The notes: generated by a model from the letters alone, not told the origin. DNA of 64,000 nucleotides from Pseudomonas thermotolerans DSM 14292 (GCF_000364625.1 NZ_KB822612.1:37494-101493), one strand, 5' to 3'; counted from the first letter of the stretch, positions 9,190-17,616 are shown. Program-made: numbers and translations.

Positions 9190-9211
9190 CCGCCGCGGCA
9201 GGCCGCGGCGG
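9190..9211. repeat. GC-rich inverted repeat in the nusB-thiL gap
   Basis: CCGCCGCGG (9190-9198) and CCGCGGCGG (9203-9211) form a perfect 9-bp stem with a CAGG loop in the 120-bp gap between nusB and thiL. There is no U-tract, so it is not a classical terminator. It may stabilise or process the polycistronic RNA. Confidence 0.55.
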
Positions 9212-9237
9212 AAGGATGCGCCGCCGGCCACCGTGCG

Positions 9238-9732
9238 TCAGCGCTTGGCCGCTTTCACTTCGGCGGCGCGCAGCCTGGGCGCCAGCTTGTCCAACACGCC
9301 GTTGACGAACTTGTGCCCGTCGGTGGCGCCGAACACCTTGGCCAGCTCGATACCCTCGTTGATCACCACCCGGTAGGGCACGTCGAGGCGCTTGAGCAGC
9401 TCCCAGGTGGACAGGCGCAGGATCGCCAGCTCCACCGGATCCAGGTCGGCCAGCGGCCGGTCGAGCAGCGGCTCGAACTGGCCGTCGATCTCGTCGCGGT
9501 TGGTGGCCACGCCGTAGAGGATCTCGCGGAAGTAGGCGCCATCCACCTTGGAGAAGTCGTTGTCGACGTGGAACTGGGCCTCGATCTCGTTCAGCGACTG
9601 GCCGGCCATCGCCCACTGGTAGAGCGCCTGCATGCCCAGGGTGCGCGCCTGTCGGCGCGCCGCGAGCTTGCCGGTGGGGGCGGAGCGTTTCTTCGCCGGC
9701 GGAGTCGCGCGGTCGCTATCGTCCTTGCTCAC
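9238..9732 (-). CDS. nusB: Transcription antitermination factor NusB
   Basis: NusB binds boxA RNA together with S10 (NusE, also encoded in this window at 42558-42869) and supports rRNA antitermination. The 164-residue product has a basic N-terminal extension ([20 protein letters not shown]) followed by the all-helical NusB fold ([57 protein letters not shown]). The GTG at 9732 is chosen because it overlaps the ribH stop (GTGA), as in other coupled genes of this operon, and gives a normal length. Confidence 0.94.
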   Translation of the reverse strand: MSKDDSDRATPPAKKRSAPTGKLAARRQARTLGMQALYQWAMAGQSLNEIEAQFHVDNDFSKVDGAYFREILYGVATNRDEIDGQFEPLLDRPLADLDPVELAILRLSTWELLKRLDVPYRVVINEGIELAKVFGATDGHKFVNGVLDKLAPRLRAAEVKAAKR

Positions 9733-10205
9733 TTGGCCTCCAACTGCGCCAGCAGGCTGACCATTTCCAGGGCGGACAGGGCGGCTTCGGCGCCCTTGTT
9801 GCCGGCCTTGGTGCCGGAACGTTCGATGGCCTGCTCGATGGAGTCCACGGTCAGCACGCCGAAGGCGACCGGCACGCCGAACTCCAGGGACACCTGAGCC
9901 AGGCCCTTGGTGCATTCACCGGCGACGTACTCGAAGTGCGGAGTGCCGCCACGGATCACCGCGCCGAGGGCGATGATGGCGTCGAACTCGCCGCGCTGAG
10001 CGACCTTCTGGGCCACCAGGGGGATCTCGAAGGCACCCGGGGCACGCACCAGGGTGATGTCGCTCTCGCTCACGCCATGGCGCACCAGCGCGTCGATCGC
10101 GCCGCTGACCAGGCTCTCGACCACGAAGCTGTTGAAACGGCCGACCACGAGGGCGTAACGGCCTTTGGGGGCGATGAAGGTACCTTCGATGGTCTTCAGG
10201 GTCAT
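9729..10205 (-). CDS. ribH: 6,7-dimethyl-8-ribityllumazine synthase
   Basis: The enzyme condenses 5-amino-6-ribitylaminouracil with 3,4-dihydroxy-2-butanone 4-phosphate, the penultimate step to riboflavin. The 158-residue product shows [17 protein letters not shown] (substrate binding), [33 protein letters not shown] with the catalytic histidine, and [17 protein letters not shown]. It normally assembles into pentamers or icosahedra. It lies between ribBA and nusB. Confidence 0.96.
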   Translation of the reverse strand: MTLKTIEGTFIAPKGRYALVVGRFNSFVVESLVSGAIDALVRHGVSESDITLVRAPGAFEIPLVAQKVAQRGEFDAIIALGAVIRGGTPHFEYVAGECTKGLAQVSLEFGVPVAFGVLTVDSIEQAIERSGTKAGNKGAEAALSALEMVSLLAQLEAK

Positions 10206-10264
10206 GAAAGGTTCTCGTCTAGTCGGGAAACAGGAAACGGGGCGCGGGCCCCGATGACAATCGC

Positions 10265-10350
10265 CTCCTCTCCCGCCTGCGGGAGAGAGGCCGGGGAGAG
10301 GGTTAGCTGCCCGCTCCCGCCCTCAGGACATCCGCCCACCGGGGCGGGCC
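10265..10350. repeat. REP-like palindromic sequence between ribBA and ribH
   Basis: The stem CTCTCCCGC (10268-10276) / GCGGGAGAG (10279-10287), followed by GGCCGGGGAGAGGG, matches the common short extragenic palindromes of pseudomonads. A second GC-rich inverted repeat follows near 10336-10358 (GGCGGGCCC / GGGCCGCC). The 157-bp gap otherwise holds only the ribH ribosome-binding region. Confidence 0.6.
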
Positions 10351-10362
10351 CTGCGGGCCGCC

Positions 10363-11442
10363 TTATTCAGAAGGCAAGTATTCTACAACCTCCAGGTCGA
10401 AACCGGATATCGCGTTGAACTTCATCGGCGTGCTCAGCAGGCGCATCTTGCGCACGCCGAGGTCGCGGAGGATCTGCGAGCCGGCGCCCACGGTGCTGTA
10501 GGTGGCCGGCGCCGGCTGCTGCTGGCGGTTCAGCTGGGCGAGCAACTCGGGGCCGGTGAGCGGGTTGCCGAGCAGCAGCACCACGCCGCAGCCGGCCTCG
10601 GCCACCTTGCCCATGGCCGCACGCAGGCTCCAGCGCCCCGGCTGGCGGACCATCAGCAGGTCGCGCAGCGGCTCCATGTTGTGCACTCGCACCAGGGTCG
10701 GCTCCTCGGGGTGGATCTCACCCATGATCAGCGCCATGTGCACGGTGTTCTCCACCGCGTCGCGGTAGGTGACCAGGGTGAAGTGGCCCAGCTCGGTGTC
10801 CAGCGGGCGCTCCTCGATGCGTTGCACGGTGCGCTCGTGGATCAGTCGGTAGTGGATCAGGTCGGCGATGGTGCCGATCTTCAGGTTGTGCTCGGCGGCG
10901 AACTTCTCCAGCTCCGGACGGCGGGCCATGGTGCCGTCGTCGTTCATGATCTCGCAGATCACCCCGGACGGCTCGAAGCCGGCCATGCGCGCCAGGTCGC
11001 AGGCCGCCTCGGTGTGTCCGGCGCGAGCCAGCACGCCGCCGGGCTGGGCCATCAGCGGGAAGATGTGGCCGGGGCTGACGATGTCCTCGGCCTTGGCGTT
11101 CTTGGCCACCGCGGCTTGCACGGTACGCGCCCGGTCGGCGGCGGAGATGCCGGTGGTGACGCCCTCGGCGGCCTCGATGGAGACGGTGAACTTGGTGCCG
11201 AAGCCGGAGCCGTTGCGCGGTGCCATCAGCGGTAGGTTGAGCAGCTCGCAGCGCTCGCGGGTCATCGGCATGCAGATCAGGCCGCGGGCGTACTTGGCCA
11301 TGAAGTTGATGTGCTCGGCGGTGACGCATTCGGAGGCGACGATGATGTCGCCCTCGTTCTCGCGGTCCTCGTCATCCATGAGGATGACCATCTTGCCCTG
11401 GCGGATGTCTTCGATGAGTTCTTCGGGGGTGTTGAGTGCCAT
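10363..11442 (-). CDS. ribB: 3,4-dihydroxy-2-butanone 4-phosphate synthase with degenerate GTP cyclohydrolase II-like domain
   Basis: The N-terminal domain (about residues 1-205) makes DHBP from ribulose 5-phosphate; its motifs are clear: MDDEDRENEGD (metal and substrate), MTRERCELLNLPLM and GHTEAACDLARMAG. The C-terminal domain (about 206-359) has the GCHII fold outline (FTLVTYRDAVENTVHMALIMGE) but lacks the SECLTGD and CDCG zinc cysteines present in RibA of this window, so it is probably inactive as a cyclohydrolase. This arrangement is known from other Pseudomonas RibB proteins. It is followed by ribH after a 157-base repeat-containing gap. Confidence 0.95.
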   Translation of the reverse strand: MALNTPEELIEDIRQGKMVILMDDEDRENEGDIIVASECVTAEHINFMAKYARGLICMPMTRERCELLNLPLMAPRNGSGFGTKFTVSIEAAEGVTTGISAADRARTVQAAVAKNAKAEDIVSPGHIFPLMAQPGGVLARAGHTEAACDLARMAGFEPSGVICEIMNDDGTMARRPELEKFAAEHNLKIGTIADLIHYRLIHERTVQRIEERPLDTELGHFTLVTYRDAVENTVHMALIMGEIHPEEPTLVRVHNMEPLRDLLMVRQPGRWSLRAAMGKVAEAGCGVVLLLGNPLTGPELLAQLNRQQQPAPATYSTVGAGSQILRDLGVRKMRLLSTPMKFNAISGFDLEVVEYLPSE

Positions 11443-11454
11443 CGTGGCCTTCCT

Positions 11455-12117
11455 TCAATTCTTCAGGTAGCCGTGCTCGGCCAGGAAACTTTCGGTGATG
11501 CCGCCGGACTGCGGTTCGGCGGCCTTCTCGCCGAGGAGCAGGCGCTCGAGGTAGCGGGCCAGCAGGTCGACCTCCAGGTTGACCCGGCGCCCGGGGCGGT
11601 AGTCGGCCATGATGGTCTCGGCCAGGGTGTGCGGGACGATGGTCAGCTCGAACTCGGCGCCGTTTACCGCGTTGACCGTCAGGCTGGTGCCGTCCACGGT
11701 GATCGAGCCCTTCAGGGCAATGTACCTGGCCAGTTCGCGCGGCGCGCGGACGCGGAACTGCACGGCGCGGGCATTGTCCTCGCGGGCGACGATCTCGCCC
11801 ACCCCATCGACGTGACCGCTGACCAGGTGACCACCGAGGCGGCTTGTGGGGGTCAGGGCCTTCTCCAGGTTGACCCGACTGCCCGGCTTGAGGTCGGCGA
11901 AGGCGGTGCGCGCCAGGGTCTCGCGGCTGACGTCTGCCCAGAAGCCGTCGCCGGGCAGTGCCACGGCGGTGAGGCAGACACCGTTGACGGCGATGCTGTC
12001 ACCAAGCTTGACGTCGGACAGGTCGAGCTTGCCGGTGGCAACCTGCACGCGCACGTCGCCGCCCTTCGGGGTCAGCGCACGGATGGTGCCGATGGCTTCG
12101 ATTATGCCGGTGAACAT
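11455..12117 (-). CDS. ribE: Riboflavin synthase, alpha subunit
   Basis: The enzyme dismutates two 6,7-dimethyl-8-ribityllumazine molecules to riboflavin. The 220-residue product has two tandem lumazine-binding domains: the first begins MFTGIIEAIG and contains IAVNGVCLTA; the second begins at HVDGVGEIVA and contains ITVDGTSLTVN. The ATG at 12117 has GGAGG just upstream and matches the universal MFTG start. It is the first gene after the FMN riboswitch, so ribE, ribBA and ribH are likely repressed by FMN. It is called ribC in some Pseudomonas annotations. Confidence 0.96.
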   Translation of the reverse strand: MFTGIIEAIGTIRALTPKGGDVRVQVATGKLDLSDVKLGDSIAVNGVCLTAVALPGDGFWADVSRETLARTAFADLKPGSRVNLEKALTPTSRLGGHLVSGHVDGVGEIVAREDNARAVQFRVRAPRELARYIALKGSITVDGTSLTVNAVNGAEFELTIVPHTLAETIMADYRPGRRVNLEVDLLARYLERLLLGEKAAEPQSGGITESFLAEHGYLKN

Positions 12118-12166
12118 GGAACCTCCCCCACGGAAGTCGAACGATTGCGAAACGACATGGAAAACT

Positions 12167-12187
12167 CCTGTTTCGGGACAAAACAGG
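12167..12187 (-). terminator. Terminator-like hairpin, expression platform of the FMN riboswitch
   Basis: On the minus strand CCTGTTT pairs with AAACAGG across a 7-base loop and is followed by AGTTTTCC. It lies between the FMN aptamer and ribE, which is where a transcription-terminating platform would sit. The stem is short (7 bp). Confidence 0.6.
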
Positions 12188-12239
12188 GCATGGGATCGAA
12201 AGGGATCGGACACGGGGTTGGCACCGTGGGACTCTCCCG

Positions 12240-12383
12240 CTCTCTCTTTATCCGGACTCTGACCGTCGGCCCCGGAATCGCACCGGGTCTGCTGACCCTT
12301 TCCCTGCCGGGAAAGGCGCTCGCGGGCTAGGCACGTTGCGCGCCATTACCGCCGGTGGGGAATTTCACCCCGCCCTGAGAACG
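12240..12383 (-). promoter_or_regulatory. FMN riboswitch (RFN element)
   Basis: On the minus strand the element begins CTCAGGGCGGGGTGAAATTC, continues with CCCACCGGCGGTAAT and GCCCGCGAGCGC, and closes with GACCCGGTGCGATTCCGG, GCCGACGGTCAGAGTCCGG and ATAAAGAGAG. All are conserved RFN blocks in the right order. It lies about 120 bases before ribE; by family knowledge FMN binding represses the downstream genes. Confidence 0.96.
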
Positions 12384-12556
12384 TAGTCGTTGTCACTGGC
12401 GTGACAAGCCCGCTTTTTACCACAAAGCCGGCGCACGGCACAGATGGCGTGGTGGGCCGTATCCGTCCGCGAGCCGACGCCCTGCGCGACCGCCCTGCCA
12501 ATCCGCCGCGCTTTGCGGTATACAGGCGCCCGTCCGTGCTGCCACAAGAAGTCGTC

Positions 12557-12991
12557 ATGCCGATCCGACCGTTCATTACCTGCCTCCTCGCCCTGCTGCT
12601 GGGCGCCTGCGCCAGCACGCCGGAGCCCGCGCCGCCACAGTCGGCGCCGCCCACCACCGTCGCCGAGCCGGAACTGCCCGCCCACCTGCGCGAGCTGCGC
12701 GGTCGCCTGCTCACCCCGCCGGCCGACAGCGAGGTAGAGCTGGCCCTGCTGGTGGTCGACGAGCGCAACCGCCCACGTCAGTTGCTCGGCAGCCTGCAGT
12801 TGCGCGGCAACGGCCAGGCACTGCCCTTCCGCCTGGCCTTCAACCCCGAGACCTTCCCGGCCCAGGGGCGGGTCGAGCTGCGCGCCCGGGTCAGCCAGGC
12901 AGGCCGGCTGATCCTCCGCCTGCCGCCGCAGCACATCCTCCAGGCACAGAACCGGACGCTCGGCGACCTGCTGCTGGAGGGCGCACCGTGA
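12557..12991 (+). CDS. YbaY/YscW-family outer-membrane lipoprotein
   Basis: The 144-residue product has a lipoprotein signal (FITCLLALLLGAC, lipobox LLGAC with Cys near residue 16) and then a Pro/Ala-rich linker (TPEPAPPQSAPP). The rest resembles the YbaY/YscW domain: LRGRLLTPPADSEVELALLVVDE, FRLAFNPETFPAQGRVELRARV and RLILRLPPQHI. It starts divergently from the FMN-riboswitch operon. Its stop overlaps the GTG of the next gene. The ATG at 12557 is the only start giving a proper lipoprotein signal. Confidence 0.8.
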   Translation: MPIRPFITCLLALLLGACASTPEPAPPQSAPPTTVAEPELPAHLRELRGRLLTPPADSEVELALLVVDERNRPRQLLGSLQLRGNGQALPFRLAFNPETFPAQGRVELRARVSQAGRLILRLPPQHILQAQNRTLGDLLLEGAP

Positions 12992-13644
12992 AAGCCCCCG
13001 ACGTCCTCCAGCAGGCCCTCGGCGAGCTGCTCGGCGACGCCCGGCTGATCGCCGAGCAGTTGCCGGGCACCGACCTGCGCCTGTGGCTGATCGATCCGGC
13101 CAACATGGACCGCGCCTTCAGCCCCGAGGAGACCCGGCGCATCCTCGAGGAGCCGCCCTACTGGTGCTTCTGCTGGGCCAGCGGCCTGGCTCTGGCACGC
13201 TGGCTGGCACAGCGCCCGCAGTGGGTGCGCGGCAAGCGCGTGCTGGACTTCGGCGCCGGCTCCGGGGTGGCCGCCATCGCCGCCGCGCAGGCCGGCGCCG
13301 CCGAGGTGGTGGCCTGCGACCTGGATCCGCTGGCCCTCGCCGCCTGCCGCGCCAATGCCGAGCTGAACGGCGTGACGCTGGCCTACTCAGCAGACTTCTT
13401 CGCCGAGGCCGACCGCTTCGACCTGATCCTGGTCGCCGATGTACTCTACGACCGGGCCAACCTGCCGCTGCTCGACCAGTTCCTCAGCCGCGGCCGCGAA
13501 GCCCTGGTGGCCGACTCGCGGGTACGCGACTTCCAGCACCCGCTGTACCGCCGCCTCGAGGTGCTCGACGCCTGCACCTGGCCGGATCTGGCCGAACCGG
13601 CCGAGTTCCGCCGGGTCAGCCTGTATCATGCGCAACGCAGCTGA
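12988..13644 (+). CDS. SAM-dependent methyltransferase (ETFB-lysine/L11-methyltransferase-like)
   Basis: A 218-residue class I methyltransferase. Motif I is VLDFGAGSGVAAIAAAQAGA (residues about 87-106), followed by the acidic SAM loop VVACDLDPLALAACRANAELN and the motif LILVADVLYD. An N-terminal helical part includes LIDPANMDRAFSPEETRRILEEPPYWCFCWASG, similar to the bacterial group related to ETF-beta lysine methyltransferases. The substrate cannot be named. The GTG at 12988 overlaps the lipoprotein stop (GTGA). Confidence 0.8.
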   Translation: MKAPDVLQQALGELLGDARLIAEQLPGTDLRLWLIDPANMDRAFSPEETRRILEEPPYWCFCWASGLALARWLAQRPQWVRGKRVLDFGAGSGVAAIAAAQAGAAEVVACDLDPLALAACRANAELNGVTLAYSADFFAEADRFDLILVADVLYDRANLPLLDQFLSRGREALVADSRVRDFQHPLYRRLEVLDACTWPDLAEPAEFRRVSLYHAQRS

Positions 13645-13734
13645 AGCGCCGGCCGCTCCGCCGCGCCACTTGTATCCGCGGCCCGCCGCCCGCATCTATC
13701 CATATTCAACGCACTTGGCCATCCGAGACCGATC

Positions 13735-14607
13735 ATGAGCGACACGCCCTACATCTTCGACGTATCCGGAGCCGCCGGCTTCGAGCAACTGGTAATCGAG
13801 AACTCCTTCCACAAGCCGGTGCTGGTGGACTTCTGGGCCGACTGGTGCGCCCCCTGCAAGGCCCTGATGCCCCTGCTCGCGCAGATCGCCGAGAGCTACC
13901 AGGGCGAACTGCTGCTGGCCAAGGTCAACTGCGACGTCGAGCACGACATAGTGGCCCGCTTCGGCATCCGCAGCCTGCCCACCGTGGTGCTGTTCAAGAA
14001 CGGCCAGCCGATCGACGGCTTCGCCGGCGCCCAGCCGGAATCGGCGATCCGCGCCATGCTCGAACCCCACGTGCAGGCCCCGGCACCGGCCGTCAACGCG
14101 CCCCTGGAAGACGCCCAGACGCTGTTCGCCGAGGGCCGCTTCGCCGAGGCGGAAAACCTGCTCAAGGCCCTGCTCAGCGAGGACAATGGCAACGGCGCGG
14201 CGCTGATCCTCTATGCCCGTTGCCTGGCCGAACGCGGCGAGCTGGGCGAGGCGGAGACGGTGCTGAACGCGGTCCAGGGCGACGAACACAAGCAGGCGCT
14301 GGCCGCCGCCCGCGCCCAGCTGACCTTCCTCCGCCAGGTCGCCGACCTGCCCGAGGCCGCCCTGCTGAAGAGCCGCCTGGCGCAGAACCCCGAGGACGAC
14401 GAGGCGGCCTACCAGTTGGCCATCCACCAGTTGGCACGCCAGCAATACGAGGCAGCGCTGGAGGCCCTGCTCAAGCTGTTCGTACGCAACCGCGGCTACC
14501 AGAACGGCCTGCCACACCAGACCCTGCTGCAGGTCTTCGAGCTGCTCGGCGGCGACCATCCGTTGGTCACTGCCTACCGCCGCAAGCTCTACCAGGCGCT
14601 TTACTGA
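13735..14607 (+). CDS. ybbN: Thioredoxin-domain co-chaperone, YbbN/CnoX-like
   Basis: The 290-residue product has an N-terminal thioredoxin domain (about residues 1-115) with the active-site-like WCAPC (WADWCAPCKALMPLL) and the cis-proline region IRSLPTVVLFKNGQPIDGF. It is followed by tetratricopeptide-like helices (LEDAQTLFAEGRFAEAENLLKALL; YARCLAERGELGEAETVL; YQLAIHQLARQQYEAALEALLKLF). This matches YbbN/CnoX, a holdase that protects proteins under oxidative stress and hands them to GroEL; both active-site cysteines are kept, unlike in E. coli. Confidence 0.88.
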   Translation: MSDTPYIFDVSGAAGFEQLVIENSFHKPVLVDFWADWCAPCKALMPLLAQIAESYQGELLLAKVNCDVEHDIVARFGIRSLPTVVLFKNGQPIDGFAGAQPESAIRAMLEPHVQAPAPAVNAPLEDAQTLFAEGRFAEAENLLKALLSEDNGNGAALILYARCLAERGELGEAETVLNAVQGDEHKQALAAARAQLTFLRQVADLPEAALLKSRLAQNPEDDEAAYQLAIHQLARQQYEAALEALLKLFVRNRGYQNGLPHQTLLQVFELLGGDHPLVTAYRRKLYQALY

Positions 14608-14611
14608 GCCT

Positions 14612-14956
14612 TCAGTCGAGCCAGCGATACAGCGGCGTGTCCTCGCCGCTGTCCACCTGCACCCGGGGGTGATGCCGCAGGCGCACCAGCAGGCGCTTTC
14701 CCGCCGCCGGGCTGCCGGCCAGCCCCTCCAGTGCGTCCAGCAGGGCGGTGCCCTCCATGCTGCCGGCCTGGCGCAGCAGCTCCAGGGCATTGCGCCAGAG
14801 CCCATCGTCCCGCGTGGCCGCAGGCGCTGCCTCCGACACGTGGGTGGCCTGGGTAGCACCCGGCAGATGCGCCGCCAGCTGCCGCCAGCCCTCCGCGTCC
14901 AGCTCCAGCGCAAGGTCCACCGGCCAGTCGCCGATGGTTCCGCGAATCCGCAGCAT
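14612..14956 (-). CDS. Conserved hypothetical protein
   Basis: A 114-residue soluble protein I do not recognise beyond being a common Pseudomonas neighbour of ybbN. Visible features: MLRIRGTIGDWPVDLALELDAE at the N terminus, a helical stretch (GLWRNALELLRQAGSMEGTALLDALEGLAG), and a basic patch KRLLVRLRHHPRVQV before a PLYRWLD tail. I chose the ATG at 14956 because GAGGAG lies just before it; an upstream ATG would add an N-terminal extension without one. It is convergent with ybbN (stops 5 bases apart) and divergent from the zinc operon. Confidence 0.72.
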   Translation of the reverse strand: MLRIRGTIGDWPVDLALELDAEGWRQLAAHLPGATQATHVSEAAPAATRDDGLWRNALELLRQAGSMEGTALLDALEGLAGSPAAGKRLLVRLRHHPRVQVDSGEDTPLYRWLD

Positions 14957-15038
14957 CGTGCTCTCCTCTTTGCTATTCACGGACATGCTCCCACGCCGGA
15001 GGAACGCCGCCAAGACGGCTTGCCTCGCCGAATCTAGA

Positions 15039-15051
15039 GTTATAACATAAC
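15039..15051. promoter_or_regulatory. Zur operator (zinc uptake regulator box)
   Basis: GTTATAACATAAC is a 13-bp palindrome (GTTAT / ATAAC arms) matching the Pseudomonas Zur consensus GTTATAnnATAAC at all fixed positions but one-off spacing is not needed. It lies 25 bases before the start of the zrgA-like gene, where it would overlap the promoter. Zur-Zn would repress the operon when zinc is sufficient. Confidence 0.85.
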
Positions 15052-15076
15052 AAATTCATCGTGATCGGAGCTTGCC

Positions 15077-15604
15077 ATGCGCCACCTGCTGCTTGCCCTG
15101 CCCCTCGCCCTGCTGTCTCCCATCCTGACCGCCCAGGAGCACGAACACGCCAGCCTCCGCACGCACGAGCACGGCGTTGCCATCCTCAACCTGGCACTGG
15201 ATGGGCAGATACTGGAGCTGAACCTGGAAAGTCCGGCCATGAACCTCATCGGTTTCGAACATGCGCCACACAACGAGGAAGAGCGCGCCAGGGTCGCCGC
15301 GCTCCGCGCCCAGCTGGAGCAGCCCCTGGAACTGGTCGCGCTTCCCGCCGCGGCCGCCTGCACCCTCGCCGCACAGGAGCTGGAGGGTCGGCTGTTCGCC
15401 GAGCACGAGCATGATCATGGGCACAGCGATATCCGCGCCAGCTACCGGCTGACCTGCGCGCATCCCGAGCGACTCGAGGCCCTGGACCTGGCGGCCTTCT
15501 TCGCCCGCTTCCCGGCCACCCACAGGCTCGCCGCGCAGTTGATCGGCCCCGCTGGCCAGCGCGGCGCGGAACTGACCCCGGACAACCCGCGCCTGCTGTT
15601 CTGA
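15077..15604 (+). CDS. zrgA: Periplasmic zinc-associated protein, ZrgA/DUF2796 family
   Basis: The 175-residue product has a signal peptide (MRHLLLALPLALLSPILTA) and histidine-rich metal-binding stretches: EHEHASLRTHEHG just after cleavage and EHEHDHGHSD near residue 115. The central part (GVAILNLALDGQILELNLESPAMNLIGFEHAP) is the DUF2796 core. By family knowledge such proteins bind zinc in the periplasm and help its import under scarcity. It is the first gene of a four-gene operon with an ABC ATPase, a permease and a DUF3299 protein, behind a Zur box. Confidence 0.87.
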   Translation: MRHLLLALPLALLSPILTAQEHEHASLRTHEHGVAILNLALDGQILELNLESPAMNLIGFEHAPHNEEERARVAALRAQLEQPLELVALPAAAACTLAAQELEGRLFAEHEHDHGHSDIRASYRLTCAHPERLEALDLAAFFARFPATHRLAAQLIGPAGQRGAELTPDNPRLLF

Positions 15605-15640
15605 CCGAACGGCGCCCTTCTGGACTTCCCGAACCTCGCC

Positions 15641-16348
15641 ATGAGCCAACCACTGCTCGAACTTGCCGATCTCGGCTTCGCCTGGCCCGGCCAGGCGGAG
15701 CTGCTGGACATTCCCCGCTTCCGCCTGGAGCGGGGCGAGACCCTGTTCCTCAAGGGCCCCTCGGGTAGCGGCAAGACCACCCTGCTGGGCCTGCTCGGCG
15801 GCGTGCAAACGCCCGGACGCGGCAGCATCCGCCTGCTCGGCGAGCAGCTCGAGCGGATGTCCGCCGGGCGCCGCGACCACTTCCGTGTCGACCACATCGG
15901 CTACATCTTCCAGCAGTTCAACCTGCTGCCCTTCCTCTCGGTGCGCGAGAACGTCGAGTTGCCCTGCCGCTTTTCGCGGCTGCGCGCCGATCGGGCCCGG
16001 CAGCGTCACGGCAGCGTCGGCCAGGCCGCCACTATGCTGCTCGAACACCTGGGCCTGCCGGCCGGGTTGCTCGGCAGGCGCGCCGACGCCCTTTCCATCG
16101 GGCAGCAGCAGCGGGTGGCAGCCGCCCGCGCGCTGATCGGCCAACCGGAGCTGGTGATCGCCGACGAGCCCACCTCGGCCCTTGACACCGATGCCCGCGA
16201 GGCGTTCCTGCACCTACTGTTCGCCGAATGCCGCGCCGCCGGGGCCAGCCTGCTGTTCGTCAGCCACGACCAGAGCCTGGCCGGGCTGTTCGACCGCAGC
16301 CTGTCCCTGACCGAACTCAACCGCGCCACCAAGCCCGTCGAGATCTGA
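15641..16348 (+). CDS. ABC transporter ATP-binding protein (LolD/MacB-type), zinc operon
   Basis: The 235-residue ATPase has Walker A GPSGSGKTT (about residues 40-48), Q-loop IFQQFNLLPFLSVRENV, signature LSIGQQQRVAAARAL, Walker B LVIADEPTSALD and the switch histidine in FVSHDQ. The signature has Ile where Ser-x-Gly usually reads LSGGQ, still within family range. The LolD/MacB type works with FtsX-fold permeases, one of which follows immediately. Its role in the zinc response (transport or mechanotransmission) is inferred from the Zur box and neighbours. Confidence 0.88.
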   Translation: MSQPLLELADLGFAWPGQAELLDIPRFRLERGETLFLKGPSGSGKTTLLGLLGGVQTPGRGSIRLLGEQLERMSAGRRDHFRVDHIGYIFQQFNLLPFLSVRENVELPCRFSRLRADRARQRHGSVGQAATMLLEHLGLPAGLLGRRADALSIGQQQRVAAARALIGQPELVIADEPTSALDTDAREAFLHLLFAECRAAGASLLFVSHDQSLAGLFDRSLSLTELNRATKPVEI

Positions 16349-16350
16349 GC

Positions 16351-17616
16351 ATGTACCTGTTCCGCCTGGCCCTGGGGAGCCTCGCCAATCGCCGCTTCAC
16401 TGCCCTGCTCACGGTGCTCGCCATCGCCCTGTCGGTGTGCCTGCTGCTGGCCGTCGAACGGGTGCGCAGCGAGGCACGGGCCAGCTTCGCCAGCACCATC
16501 AGCGGCACCGACCTGATCGTCGGCGCCCGATCGGGCAGCTTGAACCTGCTGCTCTATTCGGTGTTCCGCATCGGCAACGCCACCAACAACATCCGATGGG
16601 AGAGCTTCCAGCATTTCGCCGAGCACCCGCGGGTCAAGTGGGCAATCCCCATCTCCCTGGGCGACTCGCACCGCGGCTACCGGGTGATGGGCACCAGCCC
16701 AGCCTACTTCGCGCACTACCACTACGGCCGTGGCCAGCCGCTGCGCTTCAGTGCCGGGCGAGCCTTCGCCACCGATCCCTTCGAGGTGGTGCTCGGCGCC
16801 GAGGTGGCCGAGGCCCTGGGCTACCAGCTCGGCGAGCGCATCGTACTGGCCCACGGAGTGGCCAGCGTCAGCCTAGTGCAGCACGACGACAAGCCGTTCA
16901 GCGTGGTGGGCATCCTGGCGCGTACCGGCACCCCGGTAGACCGCACCCTGCACATCAGCCTGGCCGGCATGGAAGCGCTGCACGTCGACTGGCATAACGG
17001 CGTGCCGGCCCGCGGCGCCGGGCGGATCAGCGCCGAGCAGGCCCGCCAGATGAAGCTGCAGCCGAAGGCGATCACCGCCTTCCTGCTCGGCCTGCACAGC
17101 AAGGCCGCCACCTTCGCGCTGCAGCGGGAGATCAACGAGTACCGCGGCGAGCCGCTGCTGGCGATCCTTCCCGGTGTCGCCCTGCAGGAACTGTGGAGCC
17201 TGATGGGCACCGCCGAGCAGGCGCTGTTCGTGGTCTCCCTGTGCGTAGTGCTGACCGGCCTGATCGGCATGCTCACCGCGATCCTCACCAGCCTCAACGA
17301 ACGCCGCCGCGAGATGGCCATCCTTCGCTCGGTGGGCGCGCGCCCCTGGCACGTCGCCAGCCTGCTGGTCCTGGAAGCCTTCGCCCTGACCCTGGCCGGG
17401 GTGCTGCTGGGACTCGCCCTGCTCTATCTGGCCATCGCTGCCAGCCAGGGCTACGTGCAGAGCCGCTACGGTCTATACCTGCCGCTGGCCCTGCCCGGCG
17501 CCCACGAGTGGGCCCTGCTCGGCACCATCCTCTGCGCCGCCCTGCTTCTGAGTGCGCTGCCGGCCTGGCGCGCCTATCGGCAGTCCCTGGCCGACGGCTT
17601 GACTATTCGCCTGTGA
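16351..17616 (+). CDS. ABC transporter permease, FtsX/MacB family, zinc operon
   Basis: A 421-residue inner-membrane protein with one N-terminal membrane helix (FTALLTVLAIALSVCLLLAV), a large periplasmic domain (ISGTDLIVGARSGSLNLLLYSVF to about residue 275) and three C-terminal helices (ALFVVSLCVVLTGLIGMLTAIL; LLVLEAFALTLAGVLLGLALLYL; ALLGTILCAALLLSALPAW). The cytosolic NERRREMAILRSVGARPWHV motif is the FtsX-family ATPase contact. It starts 2 bases after the ATPase stop and is followed within 8 bases by the DUF3299 gene. Confidence 0.88.
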   Translation: MYLFRLALGSLANRRFTALLTVLAIALSVCLLLAVERVRSEARASFASTISGTDLIVGARSGSLNLLLYSVFRIGNATNNIRWESFQHFAEHPRVKWAIPISLGDSHRGYRVMGTSPAYFAHYHYGRGQPLRFSAGRAFATDPFEVVLGAEVAEALGYQLGERIVLAHGVASVSLVQHDDKPFSVVGILARTGTPVDRTLHISLAGMEALHVDWHNGVPARGAGRISAEQARQMKLQPKAITAFLLGLHSKAATFALQREINEYRGEPLLAILPGVALQELWSLMGTAEQALFVVSLCVVLTGLIGMLTAILTSLNERRREMAILRSVGARPWHVASLLVLEAFALTLAGVLLGLALLYLAIAASQGYVQSRYGLYLPLALPGAHEWALLGTILCAALLLSALPAWRAYRQSLADGLTIRL

